A stretch of 64,000 bases of DNA from Thermoplasmatota archaeon (GTDB taxonomy: Archaea; Thermoplasmatota; E2; UBA202; JdFR-43): the NCBI GenBank assembly GCA_029259055.1, contig JAPDJP010000015.1, positions 1-64,000 on the forward strand, in the 5' to 3' direction. Under the pieces are notes generated by a model. That model had not been told where the DNA came from and did no database searches. It was given only the letters and a program-made list of their open reading frames with translations. The translations under genes were made by a program, and so were the position numbers. Positions 1 through 10,043 of the stretch are shown in pieces (position 1 is the first letter of the stretch; each line of letters opens with the position of its first letter).

Positions 1-3000
1 GTTGGATTACTGCCAGATGCGTCTCCACTCCAGTAAGCAAATTCATAACCTGGATTTGCATAGGCTGTTAATGTTACAACACTTCCTTCCTCATATTCTC
101 CTTCTGATGGAGTAACAAAGCCAGCATTTTCTGGAGAGATTATTATTTCCAAACTATAATGTGGTATAAAAATTTCAAACGATTTTATGGCCGATGTATT
201 TGCATTACCGTTTTTATCTCTCGCCCATATATAGTAATTATATTCTCCAGCAACTTCATATTTATCATGCCAATAGTATGTATCTCCTATTTTATTCATA
301 GAAAAATTATGTTTTGAATTATCAGGATATGTTATGTTGATATACACATTTTCTATGCCTATGTTATCGATAACTTGACAAGTTATATTTATCTCATTTT
401 GGTTTTCTGGAGTTGCAACAATATTTTGTATAATGGGTTTATCAACATCTATTCCAACAGTTATGTTGGTTAGATGCCATATTAATGCATAAGCATATCC
501 AGCATATCCATTTACATCTGTAGTATTGACACCGCTATTATTGTACAAATTCCATCTATTATTTTCATAATAATATATACCAACTATTTGCTCTTCTTTA
601 ATTCCAATATCATTTAAATCTTCCTGAGTATAGTAAATTTTCAATAAAATAGGAAATTCAATGCTACTTTCATTTTCAATAGAAATTTCAAAATATTTAC
701 CAATAGATTTTATAGGTGTTTTGACTGGAGATTTTTTATAACTAATTACTCTTATGCTACTACTCCCGCTCGAATTTATTTCCAGAGCAATATCCAATCC
801 TTTTATCCTGTTTCTTCCGCTACTAATAATTTTTTCCATCGCACCTTTTACAGGAGCGGTTAACCATGGATTATAGATGACATTATTGCTTACATTGTCA
901 GAACTTGCTCCTTCAGGCCCCTCCCAGGAGCCCCAATAATTGTATGTTGCATTAATCAATTTATTTGAAAATACCCCATATAAGGAATTGTTTAAAATGT
1001 TGCAGAATTTTATATCAATGCTTGCGTTTTCTCCAAATATTCCATAACTATTTGAACAGATTTGGCATCCCCAGATTCTTATATGATTACCTCCACATTT
1101 AATTCCAACGCTACCATTTCTTATTGTTACATTTTTTATACTAACATTGTTTGAAATTATATTAATAACAATTCCACCTTTTCCATTTATTACCACATTT
1201 CCTTCACCAACCAAATTTATTGATTTATTTACTTCCAAATTCTCATAATAAGTTCCATTGTAGATTAAAATGGTATAGCCATCCTCAGCATCATTAATAG
1301 CAGATTGTATGCTACTGTAGTAACCATTGCCAACATAAAGAATATTTCCCTCAATACTAAAATTCCATTCAAAGGAGTTATTGTTGCCTGCATTATCTTC
1401 AACGTATATTTTAACAACATGCATCCCTTCTTCCAGCTCTTCTGGCATATACCATATCCTATTTACTCCAATAGTTGTATTTGATGTAACATCTATTCCA
1501 TCTACAAAAATTTTTAATGATGAAAAATTTACATCACTTTCATCATATATACATGCACTTATTACTTCCTTTTTCCTAATTTTCCCTAAAGGTGTAACAT
1601 TTGAAATAATAGGGGGCGTAATATCTTTTGGCATAACTTCCAATATTATGCTTTTCTGATTGTTGCTATAATCTCTTTCCTCAATTTCTTGTTTTGGATT
1701 AATCCTCACAGTTATATTGTGCTCGCCCATTGTTGCATTCCACCAGGTTGCTACTTTTACAGAACCATATGGAGGAATATATGGAATTGTCCAATTTTCT
1801 ATTTCCTCACCATTATCAAATACATAAATTGGTATACCTGCTATTTCCATTCCACTAAGTTGACTCACTTCAATTTCTATTCTTACTCTCTGCCCATCAT
1901 AAGCAGTTGGTACAGAAATTTTATTGACAGCATAATCCGCCAATGGAGTTACAGTCTCTGAAATTTTCCCAACGATTTCATTTGCCTCACTTTCATTATT
2001 TGCTATAACAGAAAAAGCGACTTTTCTAACTTCGAGAATAATTTGAAAATCAGAAGATACTACATAATGTCCACCATTCAAATGTTTTGTGTTAAGTGTA
2101 ACTACATTTTCAGCAACCCCGTTTTCAGCAAATTTTAGTAAGGAAGCATTAAATGGAAACATATAATAACCATTTGGAATAGCATTTGTGATATTGCCAA
2201 TTTCAACACCATTTAACAATATATGGACATCATGTTTTCTATATGCCGACTTATCCCAAGGAAGAGAAAATTTCATTATAAGGACAGCCCTTTCAATGTT
2301 TGGAGAAGGAGGACTTGCTGTTACATATTGCGGAATGTAAGAAGGCATTTTGAATTTAACATCAATTATGGGACGATTTGTACAATACCAATCATTCATA
2401 TGAAAATGAACTTCGGTCCTCGCTTTCTTTTCCTCCATTTCTCTTGTAACTCTTACCCAATCATCATAATTTGAATAAATATTTCCCAACCATCCTATCC
2501 ATTTTCCTATTTTAGCAAGATTTTTGATTCTCCTTGCCTCTGCTCCTATTTTTCTCATTGCTGGCTTTGTTATTTTTGCAATTTCATCAGCCATCTCAGG
2601 ATTTTTCGTCATGAGTTTCCATATATAGCTGGCCGTCATCTCATACTTTTGCAATCCAATCTTTTTGAGAGGATCGATGGCAAGCTGTCCAACGCCCCCC
2701 ATACCTCCAATCCAATCCCCAGTTGTCAATTTATTTACAGTATCTACAGCTGTTATAACATCTCCTAAGCCAGGTAGGAAAGAACCCACACATTTAAAGA
2801 TCACTCCAATTCTATTATGAGGCGTTAGAATACCATCTTTCCAGAATATTTTCCATGTTTCCTTATCAAATATTCCTCCAGGATCGGTTGTCCATGATTT
2901 AATCCAACTTATGAAACGAGAAGGGTCATTTGCTTTTATCTCTATTTTAAATTCGTTCATTATAGGAACTTTTACATCTATAAAGATGGGCTTGTATTCA

Positions 3001-6000
3001 CTGAAACTAACATTTCTTGTATAGTTGTATATAATTGAGCTTTCATTTCTTACTTCAATCCATATTGTATCATTAGCTGTTTTATTTGAAACCAGCATAT
3101 ATGTAAAGATAAAGGAATTGTTTTCTCTTTCAAACCATACAAGTCTTATTATTTTCCCTTTTCCATTTAACTCATTTTTCATTTCAATTATTCCAACTTT
3201 ACTTTCATTTATTGGATATGGCATTAAATAGCTAAAATTCATATTTTCTAAAGAACTTGTTTCATTGTCTCCAAAAATAAAATATTTTTCTTCTGAAGTT
3301 GCTATAAAACCTGGAGCCTGCAAAGCCATTATACATCTATATTTTCCAGGGTCTATCTCCTCGCCAATTTCAAATACAATTGTTTTACCTTCAACTTTCC
3401 CAATAACTTCTCCTTCCATATACCCAGCTTCTTTAAATAAGAATAGAACAGGAGTGGCATTGAATAAATATCTATCAATTCTTCCCTTTATTATATATGG
3501 AGAACCATCAAGATATATTTCTGAGACATTATTTGATATGTTATATACTCTGTAGGCATCTTGTGCGCTTAGCCATAATATGCTTTTTGGATATATGCTT
3601 AAATTTGGTTGGGTAGAAACTGAGAAATTGCGCCATGGAGTGTGTGCTGGATATCCAACAACTTTTGCTCTATATCTATAATTTCCGACTGGACCAACTA
3701 TTGTAAAAATGCATTTTCCCCATATATCCGTATATCCGGTGTAGTTTTTTGGCATTCCATTTCCTTTTACTTCCAGCATAACTTCCGAATTGTAGGCGGG
3801 GGCGCCGTCTTGAAGAACTTTTACCATGATTTGTGCTATATACATAATTGTTGTTGCATTTTCATAACCTATTAGATAAGAAGTTACTGTTCCATTTGGA
3901 TTTGTATTTAATAGGCCATCATTATCAAATTCAGCATCAAAAATAATTTCAACATTAGGAACTTGACCCACATATACTTTTTTACCATCTGGAACAGAAA
4001 AATTCGCAAATATTCTTTTTTCTACTCCACCAGCAGTTACAATTATATATCCACTGCTACCACTATAATTTTCTGATAAGATTGGAAAAACTTCAAATTC
4101 TATGCTTTCATACTCCCCAAGATAAAAATGATTTATTGAAGGCTTGAAAATAACAAAAGGAGAAAGCTCGTCACTTGCTTCTACCATTAAATCTGTCAAT
4201 GCATCTCCATAATTTTCTATCCTATATTTTCTTGTTAGAGTAATATTATCAAAAGATATTTCTTCGATCGTAAAGTTAATATTAGGTATATGGACATGGA
4301 TTAGAAGATTGGCAGAATCTGTTATATTTTCTTCCAAATTTTTTAAAGTGAGCAAAATATTATATTCCTCATTTTGGGCATCTTGTGCATGTATTACTAA
4401 CTTAACTTTTTTTGATTCATTAGGTAATAAAAGCAAATTCTCATCTTTTCCCTCTCCTACAAAATCTAAAATCAAATCATTAGGAGAGTTTGAAATATTT
4501 AGCCAAACTTCATGTGCTTCATCATCAGTATTTATTATTGTAATAAAGCATTCCTGATTATAATCTCTTTCAATATAAAATTCATAATTTTTCTGACTAA
4601 ATGATATACCATTGTCTATGAAAATTCTCCTGATTTCACTTTGTCCACTTCCATATGCGTTTGCACTAACAACATAAAATTCGTACCAATTATTCCTGCT
4701 TAAATTTTCTACTATAATAGAATGATAAATTCCAGCTTCTCCCTCTATTATTGAAAAATTCTCATCCCCTTCTTTTTTGATAAATAAAAGCGTTGAAGAA
4801 TTTGTTGAAGTTATCCAAGTGAAAACTATTTTGTTGCTACCAGTTATTGTATTATTAGAGGGCTTTAGGTCATAAATAATGGGATTGGCTGACACGTTCA
4901 AAAAAGATTGAACATGCTTTTCTATTCCTAAGTTTGATGAACATACTTTTATTGTGAAAGAGAAATTACCTTCCTGTTTAGCTTGCAATTTTAGAGGTAT
5001 GATTTTTTTCTCTCCAGAAAGCAGATTGTAATATCCAGACCAATTTATGTCCAATCCTTCTAAAGATATTGAAAAGTTATCAGCTATATTTTGATTATTT
5101 TTTATGGATATATAATAAGTAATATTACCGCCAATACTCGTCTCTCTTTTTTCAGCTTCTATAGATACATTAAAAGCTTCTTCTACATAAACAACAATTT
5201 TTTCTTCTTTTACAATTTCATCAGATTCAACCCTTAGCGTTAATTCATGAACTCCCAACCTTTTATCCTTAACTATAAGCATAACGCTTTTACTTTCCCA
5301 TGGCTGAAGAGAAATTTTACTTACATTCAATACCGCCATTTCAATATCGCCATCTATGGATAAATTAAAAGTATCTGGAAATGGTTGCTCATTTGTTATT
5401 ACAATTGTATATGTTGTGCTAACGTTTTCTACCGTTCTTTTGCTCAAATATCCAGAAATTTTAACATCTGGATGGTTCCAAATCGTGAACCAATTATCTG
5501 AAAAATCATATGAAATGCTCCCATTTCCATCGCATGCTGTTATTTTTATTTTGTAATATGTTCCATCAGGGAATAAAGTTGTATTAAACAGATAAAAACC
5601 AGTATTTGACAGATTTTCTGCTATAGTTAAATATGAATATCCATCATACAAATCGATTTTTATTGAAACATTTAAACCACTTGCATTCCATGTTATGTTG
5701 CATATTCCATAAAGAATTTCCCCTCCATTTGGATATGTTAAATTTACAAAAGGAGGCGGAGGTATTGCTGGCAACACTTTTGACATGCTGTTATTATTTT
5801 CATTATTTTCAACAACACAATCATATATATCGACGGTGACATTTATATCATGAATACCGGGGGTCGCAACCCATTCAATGCCCGCTGTATATGTATTACC
5901 AGAAGATAATCCATCAATACCTACTATATCTACATACTCATCATCTATTTTAAAGCCTATATAAAAAATGTTTGAAGTATTGGCTCCGACATTTTTTATG

Positions 6001-7379
6001 GTAGCATTAATAATAGCAACTTTTCCGCTCCTCATATTTTTTGGATATGATATATTTATAATAGTTAAATCAGGATAAGGAATTTCCAAGATTTCTGACA
6101 AATTATTATTCTCCTCATTTTCTTCTATTATATCATTATAATAGTCAACAACTACTTCAACCACATGCACGCCGGCTGTAACTTCCCATTCCTCATATAT
6201 TTCCTCTGATTTTTTGGCATCCAATCCGTAAATGGTTTTATAGCCAACCGGTATCCCATCTATTTTGAAACATACATAAAATATGTCTGGAATGCTTTCA
6301 TTACCAATATTTTCAATTGTTGCGTTAATCGTGGCTAAATCACCATCACTTGCAGATGGTATTGTAATATTTGAAACAATTAAATCAACATTTGCAACAA
6401 CTTTTATTATAACAAAATCTGTATCAGTTCTTCCTTTATCATCTGTTACCCTAAGCCATACAATATATTCTCCGGGTTGATTCCATCCTTCATATAAATA
6501 TATTGGAGAATCTGTTGAAACATCATATATGCCATCATTATTAAAATCCCATTCATATGAAATTATTGTTCCGACAGATGTTGAAGAAGAAGCATTTAGA
6601 ATAACGGACTCACCAACTTTAACAACTTGATTATTTCCAGCATCCGCATATATGCCTGCTGCCTCCCCAAAATAAAATGTTATTGTGATATTCCAGCTTT
6701 CTCCAACACCTAAATTTCCTATATTCCATTGCATACCAACCGCAACGTCTGAAGTACCATTTTCCGGATACTTATCGAGTCCATTTAATTCGCCATCATT
6801 CCAATCATCATATAATTCAATACTCCAGTAGTCTATTCCATGGTTGCTTGATAGCTTATCTCCTTTAAACCCATTCTTGAAATAGTTATCATCATTTTGC
6901 CATATTGAATCGGTGCTTTCTGTATACCAGCCGTAATCATTACTGCTATCAACTATATCATAGTCAACTACTTCGAAAAATTTTAAGTCGTTTATTTCTT
7001 CATTTCCATTATTTTTGAGGGCATATCGAATTTCAAAATATTTTTTATCACCAGCAGGAACGTATATTTGGCGAGTAATTTGCAAATTTTCATAATGAAG
7101 TATTGCTGTTCTACCATCTGGGCTATCTTCGAAATATGTATCAATAGTAAATTCTTCAGATGTTACAGTTCCCCATTCTGAGGAATATATTGCATAATGT
7201 TCCATGTAGCATGCATCTCCAGTTTCATTTGGAGCATATCTAAAATTCCATGTATCGCTATATCGTTCATGAAAATACACATCAAGATAAGTATTATTTG
7301 CATGATATTCTGCCGATGCAATTTTTATTAAAAAAATCCCAATGCCCACCAGTCCCATGATATAAAGTATTTTTTTCAT
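1..7379 (-). CDS. Giant secreted multidomain surface protein (C-terminus beyond window)
   Basis: The frame stays open from ATG 7379 to the left edge, giving at least 2459 codons; the C-terminus is missing. Residues 1-23 are a Sec signal peptide ending before EYHAN. By eye the order is: an N-terminal domain of unknown type; a PKD domain (about 240-325, WDFNNDG); two CARDB-like adhesion modules (about 325-430 and 430-535, each with an E-x-N-E-x-N-N end); many Ig/fibronectin-like modules; a helical glycine-rich stretch near 1530-1640; a third CARDB module (about 1811-1913); a short NosD-type beta-helix (about 2010-2160); an Ig-like module; and the start of an InlB-type repeat (AYWSGD) at the edge. 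A TATA-like box sits about 24 nt upstream. The architecture fits a cell-surface or matrix protein. No catalytic motif was recognised and the function is unknown. Confidence 0.85.
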   Translation of the reverse strand, partial: MKKILYIMGLVGIGIFLIKIASAEYHANNTYLDVYFHERYSDTWNFRYAPNETGDACYMEHYAIYSSEWGTVTSEEFTIDTYFEDSPDGRTAILHYENLQITRQIYVPAGDKKYFEIRYALKNNGNEEINDLKFFEVVDYDIVDSSNDYGWYTESTDSIWQNDDNYFKNGFKGDKLSSNHGIDYWSIELYDDWNDGELNGLDKYPENGTSDVAVGMQWNIGNLGVGESWNITITFYFGEAAGIYADAGNNQVVKVGESVILNASSSTSVGTIISYEWDFNNDGIYDVSTDSPIYLYEGWNQPGEYIVWLRVTDDKGRTDTDFVIIKVVANVDLIVSNITIPSASDGDLATINATIENIGNESIPDIFYVCFKIDGIPVGYKTIYGLDAKKSEEIYEEWEVTAGVHVVEVVVDYYNDIIEENEENNNLSEILEIPYPDLTIINISYPKNMRSGKVAIINATIKNVGANTSNIFYIGFKIDDEYVDIVGIDGLSSGNTYTAGIEWVATPGIHDINVTVDIYDCVVENNENNNSMSKVLPAIPPPPFVNLTYPNGGEILYGICNITWNASGLNVSIKIDLYDGYSYLTIAENLSNTGFYLFNTTLFPDGTYYKIKITACDGNGSISYDFSDNWFTIWNHPDVKISGYLSKRTVENVSTTYTIVITNEQPFPDTFNLSIDGDIEMAVLNVSKISLQPWESKSVMLIVKDKRLGVHELTLRVESDEIVKEEKIVVYVEEAFNVSIEAEKRETSIGGNITYYISIKNNQNIADNFSISLEGLDINWSGYYNLLSGEKKIIPLKLQAKQEGNFSFTIKVCSSNLGIEKHVQSFLNVSANPIIYDLKPSNNTITGSNKIVFTWITSTNSSTLLFIKKEGDENFSIIEGEAGIYHSIIVENLSRNNWYEFYVVSANAYGSGQSEIRRIFIDNGISFSQKNYEFYIERDYNQECFITIINTDDEAHEVWLNISNSPNDLILDFVGEGKDENLLLLPNESKKVKLVIHAQDAQNEEYNILLTLKNLEENITDSANLLIHVHIPNINFTIEEISFDNITLTRKYRIENYGDALTDLMVEASDELSPFVIFKPSINHFYLGEYESIEFEVFPILSENYSGSSGYIIVTAGGVEKRIFANFSVPDGKKVYVGQVPNVEIIFDAEFDNDGLLNTNPNGTVTSYLIGYENATTIMYIAQIMVKVLQDGAPAYNSEVMLEVKGNGMPKNYTGYTDIWGKCIFTIVGPVGNYRYRAKVVGYPAHTPWRNFSVSTQPNLSIYPKSILWLSAQDAYRVYNISNNVSEIYLDGSPYIIKGRIDRYLFNATPVLFLFKEAGYMEGEVIGKVEGKTIVFEIGEEIDPGKYRCIMALQAPGFIATSEEKYFIFGDNETSSLENMNFSYLMPYPINESKVGIIEMKNELNGKGKIIRLVWFERENNSFIFTYMLVSNKTANDTIWIEVRNESSIIYNYTRNVSFSEYKPIFIDVKVPIMNEFKIEIKANDPSRFISWIKSWTTDPGGIFDKETWKIFWKDGILTPHNRIGVIFKCVGSFLPGLGDVITAVDTVNKLTTGDWIGGMGGVGQLAIDPLKKIGLQKYEMTASYIWKLMTKNPEMADEIAKITKPAMRKIGAEARRIKNLAKIGKWIGWLGNIYSNYDDWVRVTREMEEKKARTEVHFHMNDWYCTNRPIIDVKFKMPSYIPQYVTASPPSPNIERAVLIMKFSLPWDKSAYRKHDVHILLNGVEIGNITNAIPNGYYMFPFNASLLKFAENGVAENVVTLNTKHLNGGHYVVSSDFQIILEVRKVAFSVIANNESEANEIVGKISETVTPLADYAVNKISVPTAYDGQRVRIEIEVSQLSGMEIAGIPIYVFDNGEEIENWTIPYIPPYGSVKVATWWNATMGEHNITVRINPKQEIEERDYSNNQKSIILEVMPKDITPPIISNVTPLGKIRKKEVISACIYDESDVNFSSLKIFVDGIDVTSNTTIGVNRIWYMPEELEEGMHVVKIYVEDNAGNNNSFEWNFSIEGNILYVGNGYYSSIQSAINDAEDGYTILIYNGTYYENLEVNKSINLVGEGNVVINGKGGIVINIISNNVSIKNVTIRNGSVGIKCGGNHIRIWGCQICSNSYGIFGENASIDIKFCNILNNSLYGVFSNKLINATYNYWGSWEGPEGASSDNVSNNVIYNPWLTAPVKGAMEKIISSGRNRIKGLDIALEINSSGSSSIRVISYKKSPVKTPIKSIGKYFEISIENESSIEFPILLKIYYTQEDLNDIGIKEEQIVGIYYYENNRWNLYNNSGVNTTDVNGYAGYAYALIWHLTNITVGIDVDKPIIQNIVATPENQNEINITCQVIDNIGIENVYINITYPDNSKHNFSMNKIGDTYYWHDKYEVAGEYNYYIWARDKNGNANTSAIKSFEIFIPHYSLEIIISPENAGFVTPSEGEYEEGSVVTLTAYANPGYEFAYWSGDASGSNP

Positions 7380-7398
7380 GATATGAAAAATTTCAGCC

Positions 7399-7406
7399 AT
7401 ATAAAT
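7399..7406 (-). promoter_or_regulatory. TATA-like box of the giant surface gene
   Basis: On the minus strand the sequence ATTTATAT is centred about 24 nt before ATG 7379. There is no Shine-Dalgarno site in between, so a leaderless or near-leaderless transcript is inferred. Confidence 0.5.
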
Positions 7407-7432
7407 CTTTTTTAAGAAAAAATTATTAAATC

Positions 7433-7442
7433 GTTATTAAAT
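7433..7442 (+). promoter_or_regulatory. TATA-like box of tRNA-Thr
   Basis: An AT-rich tattaaata element lies just upstream of the tRNA. The spacing to the mature 5' end is short (about 10-15 nt), so the assignment is tentative. Confidence 0.3.
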
Positions 7443-7451
7443 ACAAATTGT

Positions 7452-7524
7452 GCCGCCTTAGCTTAGTGGTTAGAGCGCTTCCTTGGTAAGGAAGAGATCC
7501 CGGGTTCGAACCCCGGAGGCGGCT
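7452..7524 (+). tRNA. tRNA-Thr (GGT anticodon)
   Basis: A complete cloverleaf can be folded by hand. The acceptor stem GCCGCCT pairs with AGGCGGC, the D stem GCTT with GAGC, and the anticodon stem CTTCC with GGAAG around loop TTGGTAA (anticodon GGT). The T arm is CCGGG-TTCGAAC-CCCGG. The discriminator base is T, as expected for archaeal tRNA-Thr. There is no intron and no encoded CCA. A T-rich run follows and probably terminates transcription. Confidence 0.95.
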
Positions 7525-7562
7525 TATTTTTATATTGTTTGTTGTTTTTTATATTTTGTAGC

Positions 7563-7949
7563 ATGATGCTACATAATAATAGTAGTATAGTTATTCTTGT
7601 TAGTCTCCTCATATATATTGTTATCGCATCCTTTCTTTTGCATTTAGCGACAAAAATGCTTAAATTTCAAAGAAAAGGCTTGGGATTAGCTTTTCTTACA
7701 ATAATAACAACAGTTATATTAGTTACTATCAAAATTCTATTATCATATTTTCATATATCCGTAATAATTTATGAAATAGTTGGCTTAATAGTGGCATGGT
7801 ATATAATAAAGAAAATTTATGGTGTTGGATGGCTTCTTGCAATAGTAGCTTGGCTTTTAAGTATACTCATTGCATATATAGTTGCATTTATCCTGATTTT
7901 GTTAATAGGTGCTTTTATAGGCATCACTTTTGCCTTTTACTTTTGGTAA
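7563..7949 (+). CDS. Small integral membrane protein, unknown function
   Basis: This is a 128-residue, very hydrophobic protein with about four transmembrane helices joined by short basic loops (KFQRKG, KKIYG). The frame also opens upstream with TTG codons at 7539 and 7542. ATG 7563 (or 7566) is preferred because it gives a usual start codon and leaves room after the tRNA. I recognise no family or motif. It is in the same direction as the serine hydrolase downstream but 60 bp apart, and that gene seems to have its own TATA element. That this is a real gene is supported mainly by the clean hydrophobic pattern and the lack of a competing frame. Confidence 0.6.
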   Translation: MMLHNNSSIVILVSLLIYIVIASFLLHLATKMLKFQRKGLGLAFLTIITTVILVTIKILLSYFHISVIIYEIVGLIVAWYIIKKIYGVGWLLAIVAWLLSILIAYIVAFILILLIGAFIGITFAFYFW

Positions 7950-8011
7950 TAACCTTTTATGAGCAATAATATAAATACAAAAGAATAAAAAAGCAGATAT
8001 AATAAAGCAAT

Positions 8012-9289
8012 ATGAAATTAAAAGCACTAATTGTTTTTATTATTCTTGTTGCAAATCTATCAATAAGTAAAACATATTTCAAAAACAGAAATAATGATGA
8101 TGACAGAATATTTGAAAGATTATTACATAAGATAATGGAAATTGATAACATTCCTTCTATATCTGCAGCAATCGTAAAAAATAATAGGGTAGTATGGGCA
8201 AAAGGTTTTGGTTTATATGATATTGAAAGAAATAAACTTGCCAGCAATAAAACAATATATCTTATTGCATCAATAACAAAACCTTTTACCGCCACAGCTA
8301 TAATGCAGTTGCATGAGAAAGGATTGCTAGATATTGATGATGATGTCAATAAATATTTACCCTTCCCCTTAAGAAATCCAAATTATCCAGGCAAGCCTAT
8401 AACAATAAGAATGTTATTGGCTCATCAATCAAGCTTGGCAGAAGACCCCTTAGCATTTTATTGTTATTTCCCCGGCGATTTAGAAATAAAGGGATATCCA
8501 TATCCATGGCTTAAAGAATATTTACTGCCTCAGGGAATCCATTATAAACCGCAAATATGGGCTGATTATCCACCTGGAGAGGAAATGAGCTATGCAAATA
8601 TAGGTTATTCCATATTAGGATATATTGTTGAATTAGTTACAAATATGACATTTTATGAATATTGCAATAGATACATATTTAAACCGCTTGAAATGGAGAA
8701 TACAAGCTTTAAATTAAATGACTTGAATATAAGCCAAATTGCCGTTCCTTATGAGCATGGGCAACCTCTCTTACATTATAGTATTTTAGATTATCCCGCA
8801 GGTGGTTTAAGAACAAATGTTATAGATTTATCCCATTTTCTGATAGCCCATATGAATAAAGGAAAATATAAAAATGTGAGTATATTGGGAGAGGATAGCA
8901 TTAATGAAATGCATAGAGTGCAATATCCAAGCAAAAAATATGGTTTTGAATATGGACTTGGTTTTCAAATATGGAAGATTGGAGGAGAAAAATATATAGG
9001 ACATACTGGCGGTTTATACGGGGTTGCTACAAAAATGGTATATAGAGAATCGGATAAAGTAGGCATAATATTTTTTATGAATAAAGGTGTTAATAACCTA
9101 AGAGATATTATAGCATTTTCTCTGATTGAAAGATTATTATTCTGGAAGGCAGAAAAAGAAAAATTAATTAGAATGAAAGATATAGAAGAAACTATTAATG
9201 CGAATATGCATCTCATTAAAAAATATGGTGACGTAAATAAGGAATTAAGAAGTTTCTTGATTGAAATAGGTCAAAAATTTTATATATAA
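8012..9289 (+). CDS. Secreted serine hydrolase, beta-lactamase/PBP4* family
   Basis: The protein has 425 residues and an N-terminal hydrophobic signal segment (about 4-20), so it acts outside the membrane. All three motifs of the class C beta-lactamase / DD-peptidase-like fold are present: SxxK (S87-I-T-K90, nucleophile and base), YxN (Y194-A-N196) and HTG (H331-T-G333, in place of KTG). Members of this family cleave peptides, esters or D-amino-acid amides. Archaea lack murein, so the substrate here is unknown; a secreted peptidase or esterase role is more likely than antibiotic resistance. The start is ATG 8012, with a TATA-like aatataaata about 35 nt upstream and no Shine-Dalgarno site. Confidence 0.88.
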   Translation: MKLKALIVFIILVANLSISKTYFKNRNNDDDRIFERLLHKIMEIDNIPSISAAIVKNNRVVWAKGFGLYDIERNKLASNKTIYLIASITKPFTATAIMQLHEKGLLDIDDDVNKYLPFPLRNPNYPGKPITIRMLLAHQSSLAEDPLAFYCYFPGDLEIKGYPYPWLKEYLLPQGIHYKPQIWADYPPGEEMSYANIGYSILGYIVELVTNMTFYEYCNRYIFKPLEMENTSFKLNDLNISQIAVPYEHGQPLLHYSILDYPAGGLRTNVIDLSHFLIAHMNKGKYKNVSILGEDSINEMHRVQYPSKKYGFEYGLGFQIWKIGGEKYIGHTGGLYGVATKMVYRESDKVGIIFFMNKGVNNLRDIIAFSLIERLLFWKAEKEKLIRMKDIEETINANMHLIKKYGDVNKELRSFLIEIGQKFYI

Positions 9290-9333
9290 ATTTTGTATTA
9301 CAAAATTGCATAAAAGTAATATGAGGTGAAAAA

Positions 9334-9672
9334 ATGGCGTGTTTTCTTGTTCCAGGAGCAGAGGCGGTTGTTACAACTATTGTGCAAAAAGCGGTTGGAA
9401 AAGAAAGAGCCAAGAAATTGAAGTTAGGATGGCTTAATACAATGCTTTGGGGAGGTGTGATTCTCTTAGCAATAGAACATATATGGCACGGAGAAGTTGT
9501 TCCATGGCCTCCTTTTTTGACCGCGATGAAAAATCCGGCTGATGTGCCTGCCATGCTTCACGAGATGGCGATAGTGGGAGGGACGATGAGCATCGTTATA
9601 ACATTGGCATGGATAATGTTAGTTGCATTGATTCCAATTTTGCAAAGAAAAACAGTAGTTGTAGAAGGATAA
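9334..9672 (+). CDS. Small membrane protein, first of a pair
   Basis: The protein has 112 residues. A short N-terminal segment is followed by a basic region (KERAKKLK), a transmembrane helix with WGG and E-H-I-W-H, a loop rich in proline (VPWPPF), and a second helix near the C-terminus. The start ATG 9334 has a good Shine-Dalgarno site (GAGGTGA). It ends 2 bp before the next gene. That gene shows the same layout: a basic patch, then N-x-x-x-W-G, then E/D-H-I/V. The pair therefore looks like diverged duplicates that may form a two-subunit membrane complex. I do not recognise a named family; the conserved histidines could bind metal or heme, but this is speculation. Confidence 0.75.
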   Translation: MACFLVPGAEAVVTTIVQKAVGKERAKKLKLGWLNTMLWGGVILLAIEHIWHGEVVPWPPFLTAMKNPADVPAMLHEMAIVGGTMSIVITLAWIMLVALIPILQRKTVVVEG

Positions 9673-9674
9673 AT

Positions 9675-9974
9675 ATGTGGCTTGTAGCAACAACTTTAGC
9701 AGCTGTAATTACAACGGCAATCTGGTATATAAATGATAAGGCGAGAGAAATTTATAAAATAGGCTTTTTGAACCTTATTTTCTGGGGAACAGCAATAATG
9801 GTATTTGTAGACCATGTTATAGGTTATTTAATGGAAGGCGGAGAATTCATCGAAATGACACCTGATGCAACAGTTCTTTCAATAATTTTAGTGATTGTCG
9901 CCATACTAATATGGGAAATAGTTCTTTTAATTAAAGACCCAAAGGGGATTTTGAGAAAGGCGAGAATAGAATAA
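9675..9974 (+). CDS. Small membrane protein, second of a pair
   Basis: The protein has 99 residues. ATG 9675 is chosen because it lies 2 bp after the preceding stop. The longer reading from 9609 would add 22 polar residues inside the upstream gene and bury the first helix. Three helices are visible (about 1-17, 31-48, 68-88), with F-W-G and D-H-V-I-G-Y in the second, matching the W-G-G / E-H-I-W-H region of the upstream partner. A basic C-terminus (KARIE) follows. Co-transcription with the partner is very likely. The function is unknown. Confidence 0.7.
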   Translation: MWLVATTLAAVITTAIWYINDKAREIYKIGFLNLIFWGTAIMVFVDHVIGYLMEGGEFIEMTPDATVLSIILVIVAILIWEIVLLIKDPKGILRKARIE

Positions 9975-10011
9975 ATAGGAATGGATAAAATCAAATCATC
10001 AAAAAGCAAAA

Positions 10012-10020
10012 AAACTATAT
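10012..10020 (+). promoter_or_regulatory. TATA-like box of egsA
   Basis: The element actatatga lies about 28 nt before ATG 10044, and there is no well placed Shine-Dalgarno site. A leaderless transcript is inferred. Confidence 0.4.
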
Positions 10021-10043
10021 GATGGTGTAAAATACATAATTAA

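Noticed and set aside
7957-8349. 130-codon minus-strand frame at the start of the serine hydrolase
   Set aside because: The plus-strand gene has a signal peptide and active-site motifs; the other is a shadow.
8012-9289. Antibiotic-resistance beta-lactamase
   Set aside because: The family motifs are shared by many peptidases and esterases, and the HTG variant and archaeal setting do not support resistance.
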